This document shows positions 35,987 to 43,283 of a DNA stretch of 64,000 nucleotides, one piece after another. The translations under genes were made by a program, and so were the position numbers. The number at the start of each line of letters is the position of its first letter. The first letter of the stretch is position 1. The stretch comes from Microbulbifer sp. ALW1 (GTDB lineage: Bacteria; Pseudomonadota; Gammaproteobacteria; Pseudomonadales; Cellvibrionaceae), in NCBI RefSeq assembly GCF_009903625.1, contig NZ_CP047569.1:2892501-2956500 (forward strand), in the 5' to 3' direction. Under the pieces are notes generated by a model, which worked only from the letters and a program-made list of their open reading frames with translations, was not told the DNA's origin and searched no databases.

Positions 35987-36036
35987 CAACAGTTTACGGC
36001 CGATTTCGTTTTACTGCACTTTTGACAAAGACGTAA

Positions 36037-38205
36037 TCAGGGGCAGTTGCCTTTCACATAATAACCAGCGGCGGTCTCTGCCAGTGTGCTGGTCACGAAC
36101 ACGTTGTACAGACCCAGGTTATCGCCGGAGCCGGCCGCATAGGCGTAGCTGCCGTTGGTGGTGGCGCGCCCGGCCTGCACATGGCTGTAGTTGCTGGCGG
36201 TGTACTCGGTGCAAGTGACATCACCGTTCGGAGTGCTGTCGCAGGCATTACCGATGCCATCGCCATCGTTGTCTTCCTGACCCGCATTGGCAACGGCCGG
36301 GCAGTTGTCCGCGCTGTCGTTTACACCGTCACCATCGCTATCTACCGGCTCACCGTCCGGAGTGCTGTCACAGGCGTTGCCGATGCCATCGCCGTCGTTG
36401 TCTGCCTGATCGGCATTGGCCGCGTTGGGGCAATTATCCAGCGCGTCCTCGACGCCATCACCGTCCGTGTCAGTGGCTGGTTCACCGCTGCCGCCGCCAG
36501 AAGAACAGGCCTGGACCGGGCCGGCGCAGCTGCTGTCGCCATCGGCAACCCACTGGCAATCACTACCGGACGGATACTCGCGCATGGTGAACGGATTGGT
36601 GCCGAACGCCAGGTAACAGGCTGAGTAACCCACGCCCCAGGTGATATGGCCGGCACTGATATGGAAGTTGTAGTCGCCGGTCTGGCCGGCATCGATATTG
36701 AAGGTGACGCTGTCCTGGCTGGAAAGGGCGGTCGCATCGGTCGCAGTAACCGTTGCGGTGTTGTCACCTCCTGGCAGGTTACAGCCTTGGGCGGAATAGC
36801 TGTTCCCGGACACACTGGCGGTCACATTGCCGCTGGCAAAGGCCACCTCAACCGTTTGCAGATTCTGGTTCGCATCCACCACGGTGCCAGTCACGGTCGC
36901 GCACTGGCCACTGACGCTGGCCGCGGTATTGCTCAGCACCGGTGGGGTAGCCGGCGGCTCCGGGCCTACGCGAGTGGTAATACTGGCGGCATCGCCTTCC
37001 GCGCTCTCGTTGTCGGTTGCGACCGCGGTCACCTGATAGAGGCCATCGGCCAGGCTGGAGCTGGTTGCGCTGAAGAATCCGGCTGCATCTACCGAGGATA
37101 CACTCAGGGCTTCCACCTCTACCGGTGTGCCGCTGTCCATATTGCTGATGGTGATGGCAACACCGGCCACACTGCCCTCAGCGTCCAGCGCCGTACCGCT
37201 GATCGTGAGCAGGCTGCTGCTTTCGCTGGCTGTCAGGTTGCTAATCGCCGGCCCAGAGTTACGGTCAACACGCTTGTTATTGGCGGCGAAGTACTGGCCG
37301 AGATAGGACGCGTAGTTGATGCTGTTGGCCGAAATATAGCCACCGGTTGCGCCTGTGCCCCCAGACCAGGCATGGGGCACATCATTCAGCCACAGCATGG
37401 AAACACGACCGTCTTGCCACAGGGTTTCTTCCGCGGTGAGGTTGCCGGACTCGCTGATGGTATTAGTGCCTGACAGCTTCGCCACACCGTAAACCCCGGC
37501 CATGCCGTCGGAGTTCTGCGCGTTGTAGCACTGGTTCACCGTGGTATCCGCATCGCCATGGGCGATGGACGCGATCTGGGTCGAGAAGTGGTTCTGGTAG
37601 CTACCGGCATAGGTGTTGCAGCGTGTCGTCACGTCTGCCTGCTCGCAGGGGCCGAGCGCACCGTTGGAGCTGGTGCCGATACTCGGGCCGGCACTGATGC
37701 CCATACCGGCAAATACGTCTGGCGCCAGGCAGGCGGTGGTATTGGCGAAAGCCGCGCCGGATGAAAGGCCGGCGATATACACCTGATCCGGATCTATGTT
37801 GCGGCTGGCGTCGCCACTCATGGTGTTGGCCAGTGAAATCAGATTCTTGTAATCGCCAGCAGAACGCGACTTGGTTCCCTGCCAGTAGGACCAGCAGCTA
37901 TAACCGGCCTTGTTCATGGCATCCGGCACCGCAACGACCAATCCGTACTGCTCCGCCGCCTCTTCCAGGTTGGCAGTAAGGAAATTGTCCGTAGGCTGCA
38001 CACAGCCGTGCAACACGATCAGCAGGGCCTTGCCGTTGCCGATGGGCGATACCGAATCCGGCGTATAGACATGCACGGAACTGAAGCCACCAATGGACTG
38101 GCTTTGCTGCCAGCTACCGGCGCTGGCCGCCATGGCAAAGAGCGTCGAAAGAAAAAACAGAAATAGGGCAGGGACGCCCGTATTGGACGTTCGTTGATGA
38201 TTCAT
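36037..38205 (-). CDS. Extracellular PHB-depolymerase-type esterase with thrombospondin type 3 repeats
   Basis: A 722-residue exported esterase. The signal peptide (about 8-29) precedes an esterase_phd/LpqC catalytic domain (about 35-330) with oxyanion-type LLIVLHGCVQ, nucleophile motif AGLSSGAAFA and the histidine in VPHAWSGG. Fibronectin/Big-like beta domains follow, with a cysteine-bearing carbohydrate-binding-like segment near residues 520-560, then thrombospondin type 3 calcium repeats (DTDGDGVEDALDNCPNAANADQ and two more, about 575-660), and a C-terminal tail ending YYVKGNCP. It probably hydrolyses poly(3-hydroxyalkanoate) or a related polyester outside the cell. Start chosen by AAGG eight bases upstream. 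Confidence 0.88.
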   Translation of the reverse strand: MNHQRTSNTGVPALFLFFLSTLFAMAASAGSWQQSQSIGGFSSVHVYTPDSVSPIGNGKALLIVLHGCVQPTDNFLTANLEEAAEQYGLVVAVPDAMNKAGYSCWSYWQGTKSRSAGDYKNLISLANTMSGDASRNIDPDQVYIAGLSSGAAFANTTACLAPDVFAGMGISAGPSIGTSSNGALGPCEQADVTTRCNTYAGSYQNHFSTQIASIAHGDADTTVNQCYNAQNSDGMAGVYGVAKLSGTNTISESGNLTAEETLWQDGRVSMLWLNDVPHAWSGGTGATGGYISANSINYASYLGQYFAANNKRVDRNSGPAISNLTASESSSLLTISGTALDAEGSVAGVAITISNMDSGTPVEVEALSVSSVDAAGFFSATSSSLADGLYQVTAVATDNESAEGDAASITTRVGPEPPATPPVLSNTAASVSGQCATVTGTVVDANQNLQTVEVAFASGNVTASVSGNSYSAQGCNLPGGDNTATVTATDATALSSQDSVTFNIDAGQTGDYNFHISAGHITWGVGYSACYLAFGTNPFTMREYPSGSDCQWVADGDSSCAGPVQACSSGGGSGEPATDTDGDGVEDALDNCPNAANADQADNDGDGIGNACDSTPDGEPVDSDGDGVNDSADNCPAVANAGQEDNDGDGIGNACDSTPNGDVTCTEYTASNYSHVQAGRATTNGSYAYAAGSGDNLGLYNVFVTSTLAETAAGYYVKGNCP

Positions 38206-38498
38206 CGCTAGTACCTTCATTATTTGAATTATGTTCTGACTGCACAAACGATATACGCGCTAGGCTGCAGGCAAATCGCGCGGAAGACGTTTGCCATCCC
38301 AGCATATGCGCGGGTTGGGAGAGGGCCACTAGACCAAGGTTGTAGAGAGGCGCTGAAAATATCTACTGATTCGCAAAATCGGGCTAGCTTTACCAAAAAG
38401 CCCAGCCGCGGCCCTGCGATCTTTACCTGCAACCCGCTGGCGGGAGAATAACCTACGCGACCTTTGTCGCGCCGATTTCATTAATGGTGGAGGTGAAG

Positions 38499-38957
38499 GT
38501 GCAAGTCGAAACCCTGAGAGATGTACTGGTGTGGACCCGGGAGTTCCACAAGAATCTATCTGACTGCCTGCAACACTGTGCCGGCAAGAACGAAAACACC
38601 CGCTCCCAGATGCTACTGGCATACCTGGCGGTGCACGAACAGGAACTGGCGCAGACCGTCGCCGGCTTCGTCGAAACCGCGGACACCAGGGCGTTGGACA
38701 CCTGGTGCTACGACTACATGGACAAGCACCCCATTTTGCACAGCGAGCACTGCGACGCGCCTTTCCAGGACCTTGAGCCGGAAGAGATTATGGGTATTGT
38801 CACCGACCGGCACGATCAGGTGATCGAGCTTTACCGCTATCTATACGGTAGAGCGGATATTGAGGAAACCCGTGAGCTGATGGAAGAGCTGAAGTCGCTG
38901 GAGGAGCAGGAGATCAAGCAGATGGTGCAGGGGGTTAATCGGATGCAGGAGATGTAA
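38499..38957 (+). CDS. Hypothetical helical protein
   Basis: A 152-residue soluble, mostly helical protein starting at GTG with GGAGG five bases upstream; an ATG at 38484 overlaps that RBS. Four amphipathic helices can be outlined: LRDVLVWTREFHKNLSDCLQ, QMLLAYLAVHEQELAQTVAGF, EIMGIVTDRHDQVIELYRYLY and RELMEELKSLEEQEIKQMVQG. His and Glu residues in helices 1, 2 and 4 (EFH, VHEQE, EEQE) would fit a ferritin- or hemerythrin-like bundle, but this is only an impression. It stands alone, next to the integron cassette cluster. Confidence 0.7.
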   Translation: MQVETLRDVLVWTREFHKNLSDCLQHCAGKNENTRSQMLLAYLAVHEQELAQTVAGFVETADTRALDTWCYDYMDKHPILHSEHCDAPFQDLEPEEIMGIVTDRHDQVIELYRYLYGRADIEETRELMEELKSLEEQEIKQMVQGVNRMQEM

Positions 38958-38995
38958 TTCAATAAGGGAAGATGCCCCTAAACACCTTGTGAAGG

Positions 38996-39328
38996 CTATT
39001 CACAGAGTCCTCCTCGGTCTTCGAATTGGTACTGGCATGTATTGCCTTGACAGTTTTCATAAACGGCATACAAGTCGGTGCAGTACTGATCAGGATTGTA
39101 CGAAACGATCATGCCTGTATTGGAATAGTTTGCTATAGCTCCTTCCTTAGTGTGAGTGCCGGTGTCCGTTCTTTTTATGCGGCCAAGAACTTCAACGCTT
39201 TTAGACCAAGAGCCTTTTTCTCCTTTAAAACTTAGAAAACTGGCTTCAATCTCTCTTCTTTTAATTGCATCCGGCGAGGTGGCGCAGGAAAATATGAGAA
39301 TTCTCGTACGAAATATCAACGGTTTCAC
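38996..39328 (-). CDS. Cassette-borne small putative lipoprotein
   Basis: A 110-residue protein from a GTG start with AAGGA about seven bases upstream. The N-terminus (KPLIFRTRILIFSCATS) looks like a short lipoprotein signal with a cysteine after IFS. The mature part has conserved-looking cysteines near the end (YCTDLYAVYENCQGNTCQ and a final LCE). An in-frame start 27 codons earlier would give a basic, non-signal extension and is less likely. No family recognised. It is the last gene of the cassette cluster and converges with 38499-38957. Confidence 0.5.
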   Translation of the reverse strand: MKPLIFRTRILIFSCATSPDAIKRREIEASFLSFKGEKGSWSKSVEVLGRIKRTDTGTHTKEGAIANYSNTGMIVSYNPDQYCTDLYAVYENCQGNTCQYQFEDRGGLCE

Positions 39329-39633
39329 TGGTAATCCTTTACGCTTGCGGAGGCCCAAAGGGCAGAGGAGCATGGTTGCGTCTCCCATGTTTTTTCCGGT
39401 GAAAGCCAAGATTTAGCACCACCAAAAGCTTTACCAAATAACATTTTTAGGGCAAGGCTTGCAGTACAACTTGAAACCGAAATGTCTCGTATTGTTATAT
39501 CTGTTGAGTGACTCCGTTTTCTCGGTATTTGAGTTCTATGTACTTCATAAATACTAGCGCCGCTCTCTTCAGAGAATTTGGAGTGCAGCGGAAAATTTGT
39601 CTGATAGCAGCGCCTTGCTAGAGGGGTTTCGGC
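39329..39633. other. Gene-free spacer between two cassettes
   Basis: About 300 AT-rich bases with no supported ORF. Holds the possible degenerate attC (39554-39621) and the leader of the putative lipoprotein gene. Confidence 0.5.
39554..39621 (-). other. Possible degenerate attC site
   Basis: Begins 13 bases after the stop of the 39634-40485 gene. On the minus strand it runs from CTAGCAAGGCGCTGCT to GAGCGGCGCTAG, resembling attC ends CTAACAA...GCGTTAG but with A-to-G changes in both cores (AAC to AGC), so recombination would probably be impaired. Confidence 0.3.
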
Positions 39634-40485
39634 TCATAATTTTGCTGCCCTCTTCAGAGTCTTATAAACGAGATTAGAATCAGCGCCAAGCTGCTTCAGC
39701 CTAAAAGGATTTTTTGCATTCTTGGCAATTATCCAAACTTCTGGTATTCGATTACCTTTATGGTATTCATCAGCAATTACAATATCATCAATATCGGTGA
39801 ATAGAACCTTTCTGGTGGTGAAAGGGTAGGCCACGATAATACTATTCGTAGTGACTTGGACGCCCGTTGTTGTTGCTAGGTATTCATAGATGATGAAAAC
39901 AACTAGAACGCTAATCGCACCATAGCTTAATATAGGGCTACCGTCTTTTCCTACATAGAGGCCTAATGTAGTAAAGCCGATAACGCACGCCATATAAAAT
40001 AAATGGTATAACGGCCCTTTAGAGAAGCTAGACCGATCGAGATCTATGTTTTGCTCGCCAGCCCTTTCATTTAATACTTCCCGGAGCACTTCAAATTCCA
40101 GTATTTGATACTCAACCCTAAGCAATTCTTGGTTATCGGTGCCCAGCAGATCTAGACGTTGCATGTATGGTCTTTCTTTTACTCTATGGATTTTCTCCCA
40201 GGCGATTAGTCCTTTATCTTTTCCGATGTGTATAAGCCAAATTCCGTCGTCATCAGCTGCAACGTTTGCGAATGGTAGCCTTTTTAAAGTCCGCCATGTA
40301 AGAATTGAAAAGAACCCAAAGACCACTGTGCACATTGCTGTAGTTATGAGTGTGCTATTTTGATTTCCTTCGTTCTCGCCAGAAAGGAAAGGCAAAGAAA
40401 ATCCTAACGCCAAAAATGCTATAAAAACTACTAAGCATCCTTTCATTAGCGTAATGTGTTTTCTGTCGATCTTGAATTCTTGCAT
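39634..40485 (-). CDS. Cassette-borne membrane protein with PH-like segments
   Basis: A 283-residue protein with two pairs of transmembrane helices (GCLVVFIAFLALGFSLPFL and ITTAMCTVVFGFFSIL; then LFYMACVIGFTTLGLYV and YGAISVLVVFIIYEYL), each pair followed by a beta-rich cytoplasmic segment (FANVAADDDGIWLIHIGKDKGLIAWEKIHRVKER and TGVQVTTNSIIVAYPFTTRKVLFTDIDDIVIADEYHKGN). The two halves look like an internal duplication of a 2TM plus bacterial-PH unit. No known function. Codon use is AT-richer than in the flanking chromosome. Confidence 0.75.
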   Translation of the reverse strand: MQEFKIDRKHITLMKGCLVVFIAFLALGFSLPFLSGENEGNQNSTLITTAMCTVVFGFFSILTWRTLKRLPFANVAADDDGIWLIHIGKDKGLIAWEKIHRVKERPYMQRLDLLGTDNQELLRVEYQILEFEVLREVLNERAGEQNIDLDRSSFSKGPLYHLFYMACVIGFTTLGLYVGKDGSPILSYGAISVLVVFIIYEYLATTTGVQVTTNSIIVAYPFTTRKVLFTDIDDIVIADEYHKGNRIPEVWIIAKNAKNPFRLKQLGADSNLVYKTLKRAAKL

Positions 40486-40624
40486 AAGGTAAGCCGTCCC
40501 TTTGCTGCGTTTTATTAGCTGATTTCGGCACGGTGCCTAAATCTAGCTAAGATGGCTACTAGCGGATGTGGGTCATTTTGCATTAGTTTGGCCATTGCTG
40601 TGCCCGTCTTCCTATGAAGGGCAC

Positions 40625-41080
40625 CTAGGCATTCTCGTAGCTGATTTCATATTTCTCCCGCGGATCAAACTCCTGGGCAAATATTCCATCCACCCCATCC
40701 CACTGAGCGTTTATATAATTTAGAGGCGACTTTACTATATCTGCCCACTTTGCATTAGGAAAAATAATAAGCGAGGAGTGATCTGCGTCATATGCACCGA
40801 AAACATTCTCCTTTGGAATAAAAAGTAGAATGTACTCCGAAGTATACCCGTCACAGGAAGCAACTAAATTTACCACCTTAATTTGGTATTTACCCCAAGG
40901 GCCGCACTGATGCTGCTCTTCTGAGGAGTAGAAGCACTCAGCCATTTCGACATCTATGGCATCTTCTCGCAACTGATTAAGGGAAAGTAGACGTATCGCT
41001 CCACATTCACTTTCAGAAAAATCATATTTCAATTGACTGTCGTTGCTTAAGAAATCTTTAAGCTCTTGAGGTAAATTCAT
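40625..41080 (-). CDS. Cassette-borne hypothetical protein (SMI1/KNR4-like possible)
   Basis: A 151-residue acidic protein beginning MNLPQELKDFL. The start at 41080 is chosen because it lies six bases after an attC-type core GTTAGG (41086-41091 on the minus strand); the frame stays open upstream only through the inverted repeat of the inserted miniature element. The pattern of an N-terminal LPxxLKxFL helix, a central YILLFIPKENVFGAYDAD strand and a late helix recalls SMI1/KNR4 (SUKH) immunity-type proteins, at low confidence. Confidence 0.65.
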   Translation of the reverse strand: MNLPQELKDFLSNDSQLKYDFSESECGAIRLLSLNQLREDAIDVEMAECFYSSEEQHQCGPWGKYQIKVVNLVASCDGYTSEYILLFIPKENVFGAYDADHSSLIIFPNAKWADIVKSPLNYINAQWDGVDGIFAQEFDPREKYEISYENA

Positions 41081-41085
41081 TCTGA

Positions 41086-41347
41086 TACCTAACGAGGCTG
41101 TAGAAAAACTCCAGTCTCTCATTGCTGTTCATATTTCATGCAGAAAGCGGCGGTTCTACGCGAATTCTGGTTCTACTTTGCATGGTGAAAAGTATTTCGG
41201 GGCACTCTCCACACAAAAATTTATCCGCTAGAGAGATGCTCGAGTTTTTCTGCAGCCTGAACGCCCACAGCAGGGGCGGCCGAAGCGTAGCGTAGGCCGT
41301 CCCGCAGAGGCCCGTAGGGCCGGCGCAAACTGCCTGTGTTTGTTAAA
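41086..41347 (-). other. attC recombination site, interrupted by a miniature element
   Basis: On the minus strand it starts TTTAACAAACACAGGCAG (41347 leftwards) and its other arm CTGCTGTGGGCGTT ends at 41260; the remaining GTTAGG core lies across the element at 41091-41086. Arms CACAGGCAG and CTGCTGTG pair with one unpaired G, the extrahelical base typical of attC. A long GC-rich palindromic centre separates the arms. Confidence 0.8.
41095..41258. mobile_element. 164-bp miniature inverted-repeat element inside an attC site
   Basis: Terminal repeats AGGCTGTAGAAAAACTC (41095-41111) and GAGTTTTTCTGCAGCCT (41242-41258) match at 16 of 17 positions, with further TCTCTC/GAGAGA similarity inward. 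The interior codes for nothing. AACG occurs on both sides (41091-41094 and 41260-41263), fitting a 4-bp target duplication, and removing element plus one copy restores a normal attC end. The ends resemble those of IS elements with GGCTGTNGAAAAAC termini; the parent is not in view. Confidence 0.75.
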
Positions 41348-41705
41348 TATTTCTCTCGAGTGCAACGGTTGCCTCTCTATTATTCAGAAACTCGGCTATT
41401 TCCATAGGGGTTGAGCCATCTTCGTCTTTAAGTATATTAGCTCCAAGCCGCAAAAGAACTTCGATGGCTTTTGGCCTGTTCTGTTCAGCAGCACAATGCA
41501 AGGGCGTAAAACCTGACTCTCCAACTGCATTTATATCTGCGCCGGCTGAAATCAAAATCTCTATTGCCTCAACATCACCCCAATTTGAGACAATATGGAG
41601 TGGTGTATCCCCATATCCATTGCGGTACGAGACACTATCAATAGTATGCCCCATGAAATCGGGCACTTTCTCAATTTCTCTGAAGATAGCCTCTAAATCT
41701 CTCAT
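41343..41705 (-). CDS. Cassette-borne ankyrin-repeat protein
   Basis: A 120-residue protein with two clear ankyrin repeats (YGDTPLHIVSNWGDVEAIEILISAGADINAV and GFTPLHCAAEQNRPKAIEVLLRLGANI) and a partial third (DGSTPMEIAEFLNN). Ankyrin repeats mediate protein binding; no enzymatic domain is present. The start codon sits six bases after the preceding attC core and the stop abuts the next attC, the compact layout of an integron cassette. Confidence 0.88.
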   Translation of the reverse strand: MRDLEAIFREIEKVPDFMGHTIDSVSYRNGYGDTPLHIVSNWGDVEAIEILISAGADINAVGESGFTPLHCAAEQNRPKAIEVLLRLGANILKDEDGSTPMEIAEFLNNREATVALERNI

Positions 41706-41710
41706 GACAT

Positions 41711-41763
41711 TTAACGCCTCAATCAGCCGACGCGTTAGCGGTCGGCTGCATTGATTTGTTAGG
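41711..41763 (-). other. attC recombination site
   Basis: On the minus strand it runs from CCTAACAAATCAATGCAG to TGATTGAGGCGTTAA. Arms CAATGCAGCCGAC and GTCGGCTGATTG pair perfectly except for one unpaired G, the extrahelical base that directs strand choice. Closely resembles attC sites of mobile integron cassettes. It encodes the last 13 residues of the preceding gene. Confidence 0.93.
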
Positions 41764-42483
41764 ATTTTTTTCCTTTGCTCCGAAAAAATCTATTGGCGAG
41801 CCCACATAACCTTGCGATCGGGCATATAACTGGAGACACAAAGAGTGTGGAGTTACGTTTGCTCTAAGGTTATTTACATCGAAACCTTCGCTAATTAATT
41901 CCAAACCACGAAGATGATCTAACTCTCTGTCCAATTGATGAATATCGTCAATCCCTGACACTTCCAGCAAATCATCTGCCTCCATGTAAAATTCATCGGA
42001 GAAAATAAAGCCGGCTTTACCCATATAAGTAGTTGTGTTTTGGCAAACATGAGAAATTATTTTTGCCTGACCTGAAGTTAACTGAGAAAGTAGATTTATG
42101 AGAATAATATTGCTTTCATCTTTTCCATCTGAAGTACAAGATGATGCTAATAATCCAGCCCATAAGCCCTGCATAAAATCGTCTTCAGCCCACGATCCAT
42201 TTTCGAGAGTTGAATAAATTATGCGCGGATGAGCGGAAACTACTAAGCCTTGAACTTGCTCCTCCAAGAGTGACTGAGCTCTATTGGCAATCTCAACTGC
42301 ATTTTTAGCTCTCCAAGAACTGACTTTATCCTTTAGAAGAAGACCAAACTCCTCAGCTGCAGGTAAACAAATTCTACTTAAGAATGCCGACGCACCATTA
42401 ACAGTACCAGTAGTCACTGTATTAACTGAGTCTGCAATGGGCTTTACCCCAAGCAAATCTAAACTTTTGTTTTCTTCGCTCAT
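41719..42483 (-). CDS. Cassette-borne Abi-alpha (DUF4393) family protein
   Basis: A 254-residue protein matching the Abi-alpha/DUF4393 pattern: early LGVKPIADSVNTVTTGTVNGASAFLSRICLP helix, GLLLKDKVSSWRAKNAVEIANRAQSLLEE, the core DDFMQGLWAGLLASSCTS and LLSQLTSGQAKIISHVC, then a helical C-terminus with LDHLRGLELI. Members have been implicated in abortive infection, so an antiphage role is possible but unproven. The final residues NKSMQPTANASAD are encoded by the attC site itself, so the native C-terminus may have been shorter before cassette formation. Confidence 0.75.
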   Translation of the reverse strand: MSEENKSLDLLGVKPIADSVNTVTTGTVNGASAFLSRICLPAAEEFGLLLKDKVSSWRAKNAVEIANRAQSLLEEQVQGLVVSAHPRIIYSTLENGSWAEDDFMQGLWAGLLASSCTSDGKDESNIILINLLSQLTSGQAKIISHVCQNTTTYMGKAGFIFSDEFYMEADDLLEVSGIDDIHQLDRELDHLRGLELISEGFDVNNLRANVTPHSLCLQLYARSQGYVGSPIDFFGAKEKNPNKSMQPTANASAD

Positions 42484-42504
42484 CTACTTAAAATTCCTTT
42501 TAAT

Positions 42505-42608
42505 CCTAACGCCGCGCACAGCGGCCGGAGGCGATTGGCGCCTTTTGTGCTGCGAAGCGCACAAAAGATGACAATTGTCGGAGGTCCGTTGCTGCGCCTT
42601 GTTATGGC
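42505..42608 (-). other. attC recombination site (long form)
   Basis: On the minus strand it starts GCCATAACAAGGCGCAGCAA and ends CCGCTGTGCGCGGCGTTAGG, pairing imperfectly at the ends, with an inner hairpin CTTTTGTGC/GCGCACAAAAG around TGCGAA. At about 104 bases it is within the known attC size range. Located between two cassette genes with stop and start close on either side. Confidence 0.85.
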
Positions 42609-42620
42609 AAAGTACGAACC

Positions 42621-42869
42621 TCATATATTGGACACTGCTAAAAATAGCATTATTGCACAACATACAAGAGCGGTAATAGCTCCTGTGAACGCTGACCAAG
42701 CAGGAATAGAAGATTTAACAAAAGCACCACTAACAAATGATATTAGTGATATCGCAACAATATATCCGAGAAAGCTAGCAAAATGATCTGGACCTGCAAT
42801 TGAAATAGCAAAGCTAGACGATACCAATACGCCTGAGATACCAGCTATAAGAATATTGCGTACATTCAC
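42621..42869 (-). CDS. Cassette-borne small membrane protein
   Basis: An 82-residue protein with three hydrophobic helices (ILIAGISGVLVSSSFAISIAG, FLGYIVAISLISFVSGAFV, FTGAITALVCCAIMLFLAV). No family recognised. Stop lies 13 bases before an attC site, so it occupies its own cassette. Confidence 0.65.
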   Translation of the reverse strand: MNVRNILIAGISGVLVSSSFAISIAGPDHFASFLGYIVAISLISFVSGAFVKSSIPAWSAFTGAITALVCCAIMLFLAVSNI

Positions 42870-42879
42870 ATTTCTATCC

Positions 42880-42930
42880 TAAGGCCATAACAGTTTGATA
42901 CTAGGCAGGGTGGAACATATCCTGCTGCCC
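42880..42930 (-). other. Possible degenerate attC site
   Basis: On the minus strand a GGCAGCAGG/CCCTGCC imperfect stem is followed by GGCCTTAGG, like the R' core GGCGTTAGG, shortly before the start of the 42621-42869 gene. The matching left core is unclear. Confidence 0.3.
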
Positions 42931-42935
42931 ACTAT

Positions 42936-43142
42936 TTAATTCAATCCAAATGGTGTATTAGCCGTTAATATCAGGCTTTTAGCGCAAATTACGAAGATTG
43001 TGCCACTGATGAATATGTTCGTCACGCCCCATATCCCCCTTAAATCAAAATTTCTAACTAACTGATTTATAAGGGAGAGTCGGAAAAACAATCGATTTAC
43101 CGAGATATAGGGCAAGGTGATCAATTTGCTGGCCAGTACCAT
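42936..43142 (-). CDS. Possible small membrane protein or gene remnant
   Basis: A 68-residue frame with two weakly hydrophobic stretches (SVNRLFFRLSLINQLV and GVTNIFISGTIFVICAKSLIL) and no good RBS. It may be the first cassette of the cluster or a decayed fragment; no family recognised. Confidence 0.3.
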   Translation of the reverse strand: MVLASKLITLPYISVNRLFFRLSLINQLVRNFDLRGIWGVTNIFISGTIFVICAKSLILTANTPFGLN

Positions 43143-43188
43143 TGGTCTTATGCCTGTCTAAATCTTGCTTCTTGAGGTTTTCAGCTAT

Positions 43189-43265
43189 AAAAAGGGCCGG
43201 CAGTGCCGACCCATTGAAATCATTGTATTTTGAAAGGATTGACCAATAAGCAAATGGCCCTTTTT
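43189..43265 (-). terminator. Long-loop inverted repeat downstream of the NagB-like gene
   Basis: AAAAAGGGCC (43189-43198) pairs with GGCCCTTTTT (43256-43265). It starts 19 bases after the gene's stop and ends in T on the minus strand, as a terminator would, but the 57-base interior is unusually long and might be an insertion into a once compact hairpin. Confidence 0.5.
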
Positions 43266-43283
43266 AGCTAATCCTGGCGTTAT

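Larger units (their letters stand above)
38996..43142 (-). mobile_element. Cluster of integron gene cassettes lacking a visible integrase (CALIN-type)
   Basis: About 4.1 kb of AT-richer sequence with small genes all on the minus strand, separated by attC sites: convincing at 42505-42608, 41711-41763 and 41086-41347 (interrupted), degenerate candidates at 39554-39621 and around 42880-42930. No integrase or attI appears within the window, and both flanks are ordinary chromosomal genes. Products (Abi-alpha, ankyrin repeat, membrane and unknown proteins) are typical cassette cargo. Confidence 0.85.

Noticed and set aside
40486..40624. attC site between the PH-like and SMI1-like cassette genes
   Set aside because: No pair of GTTRRRY/RYYYAAC cores with complementary arms could be found; it may be lost or too degenerate to recognise.
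41081..41122. Upstream start for the SMI1-like gene adding 14 residues
   Set aside because: The extension is encoded by the inverted repeat of the miniature element and the attC core, with no RBS.
43143..43283. Integron attI or integrase remnant
   Set aside because: No integrase-like reading frame on either strand; only the long-loop inverted repeat is present.
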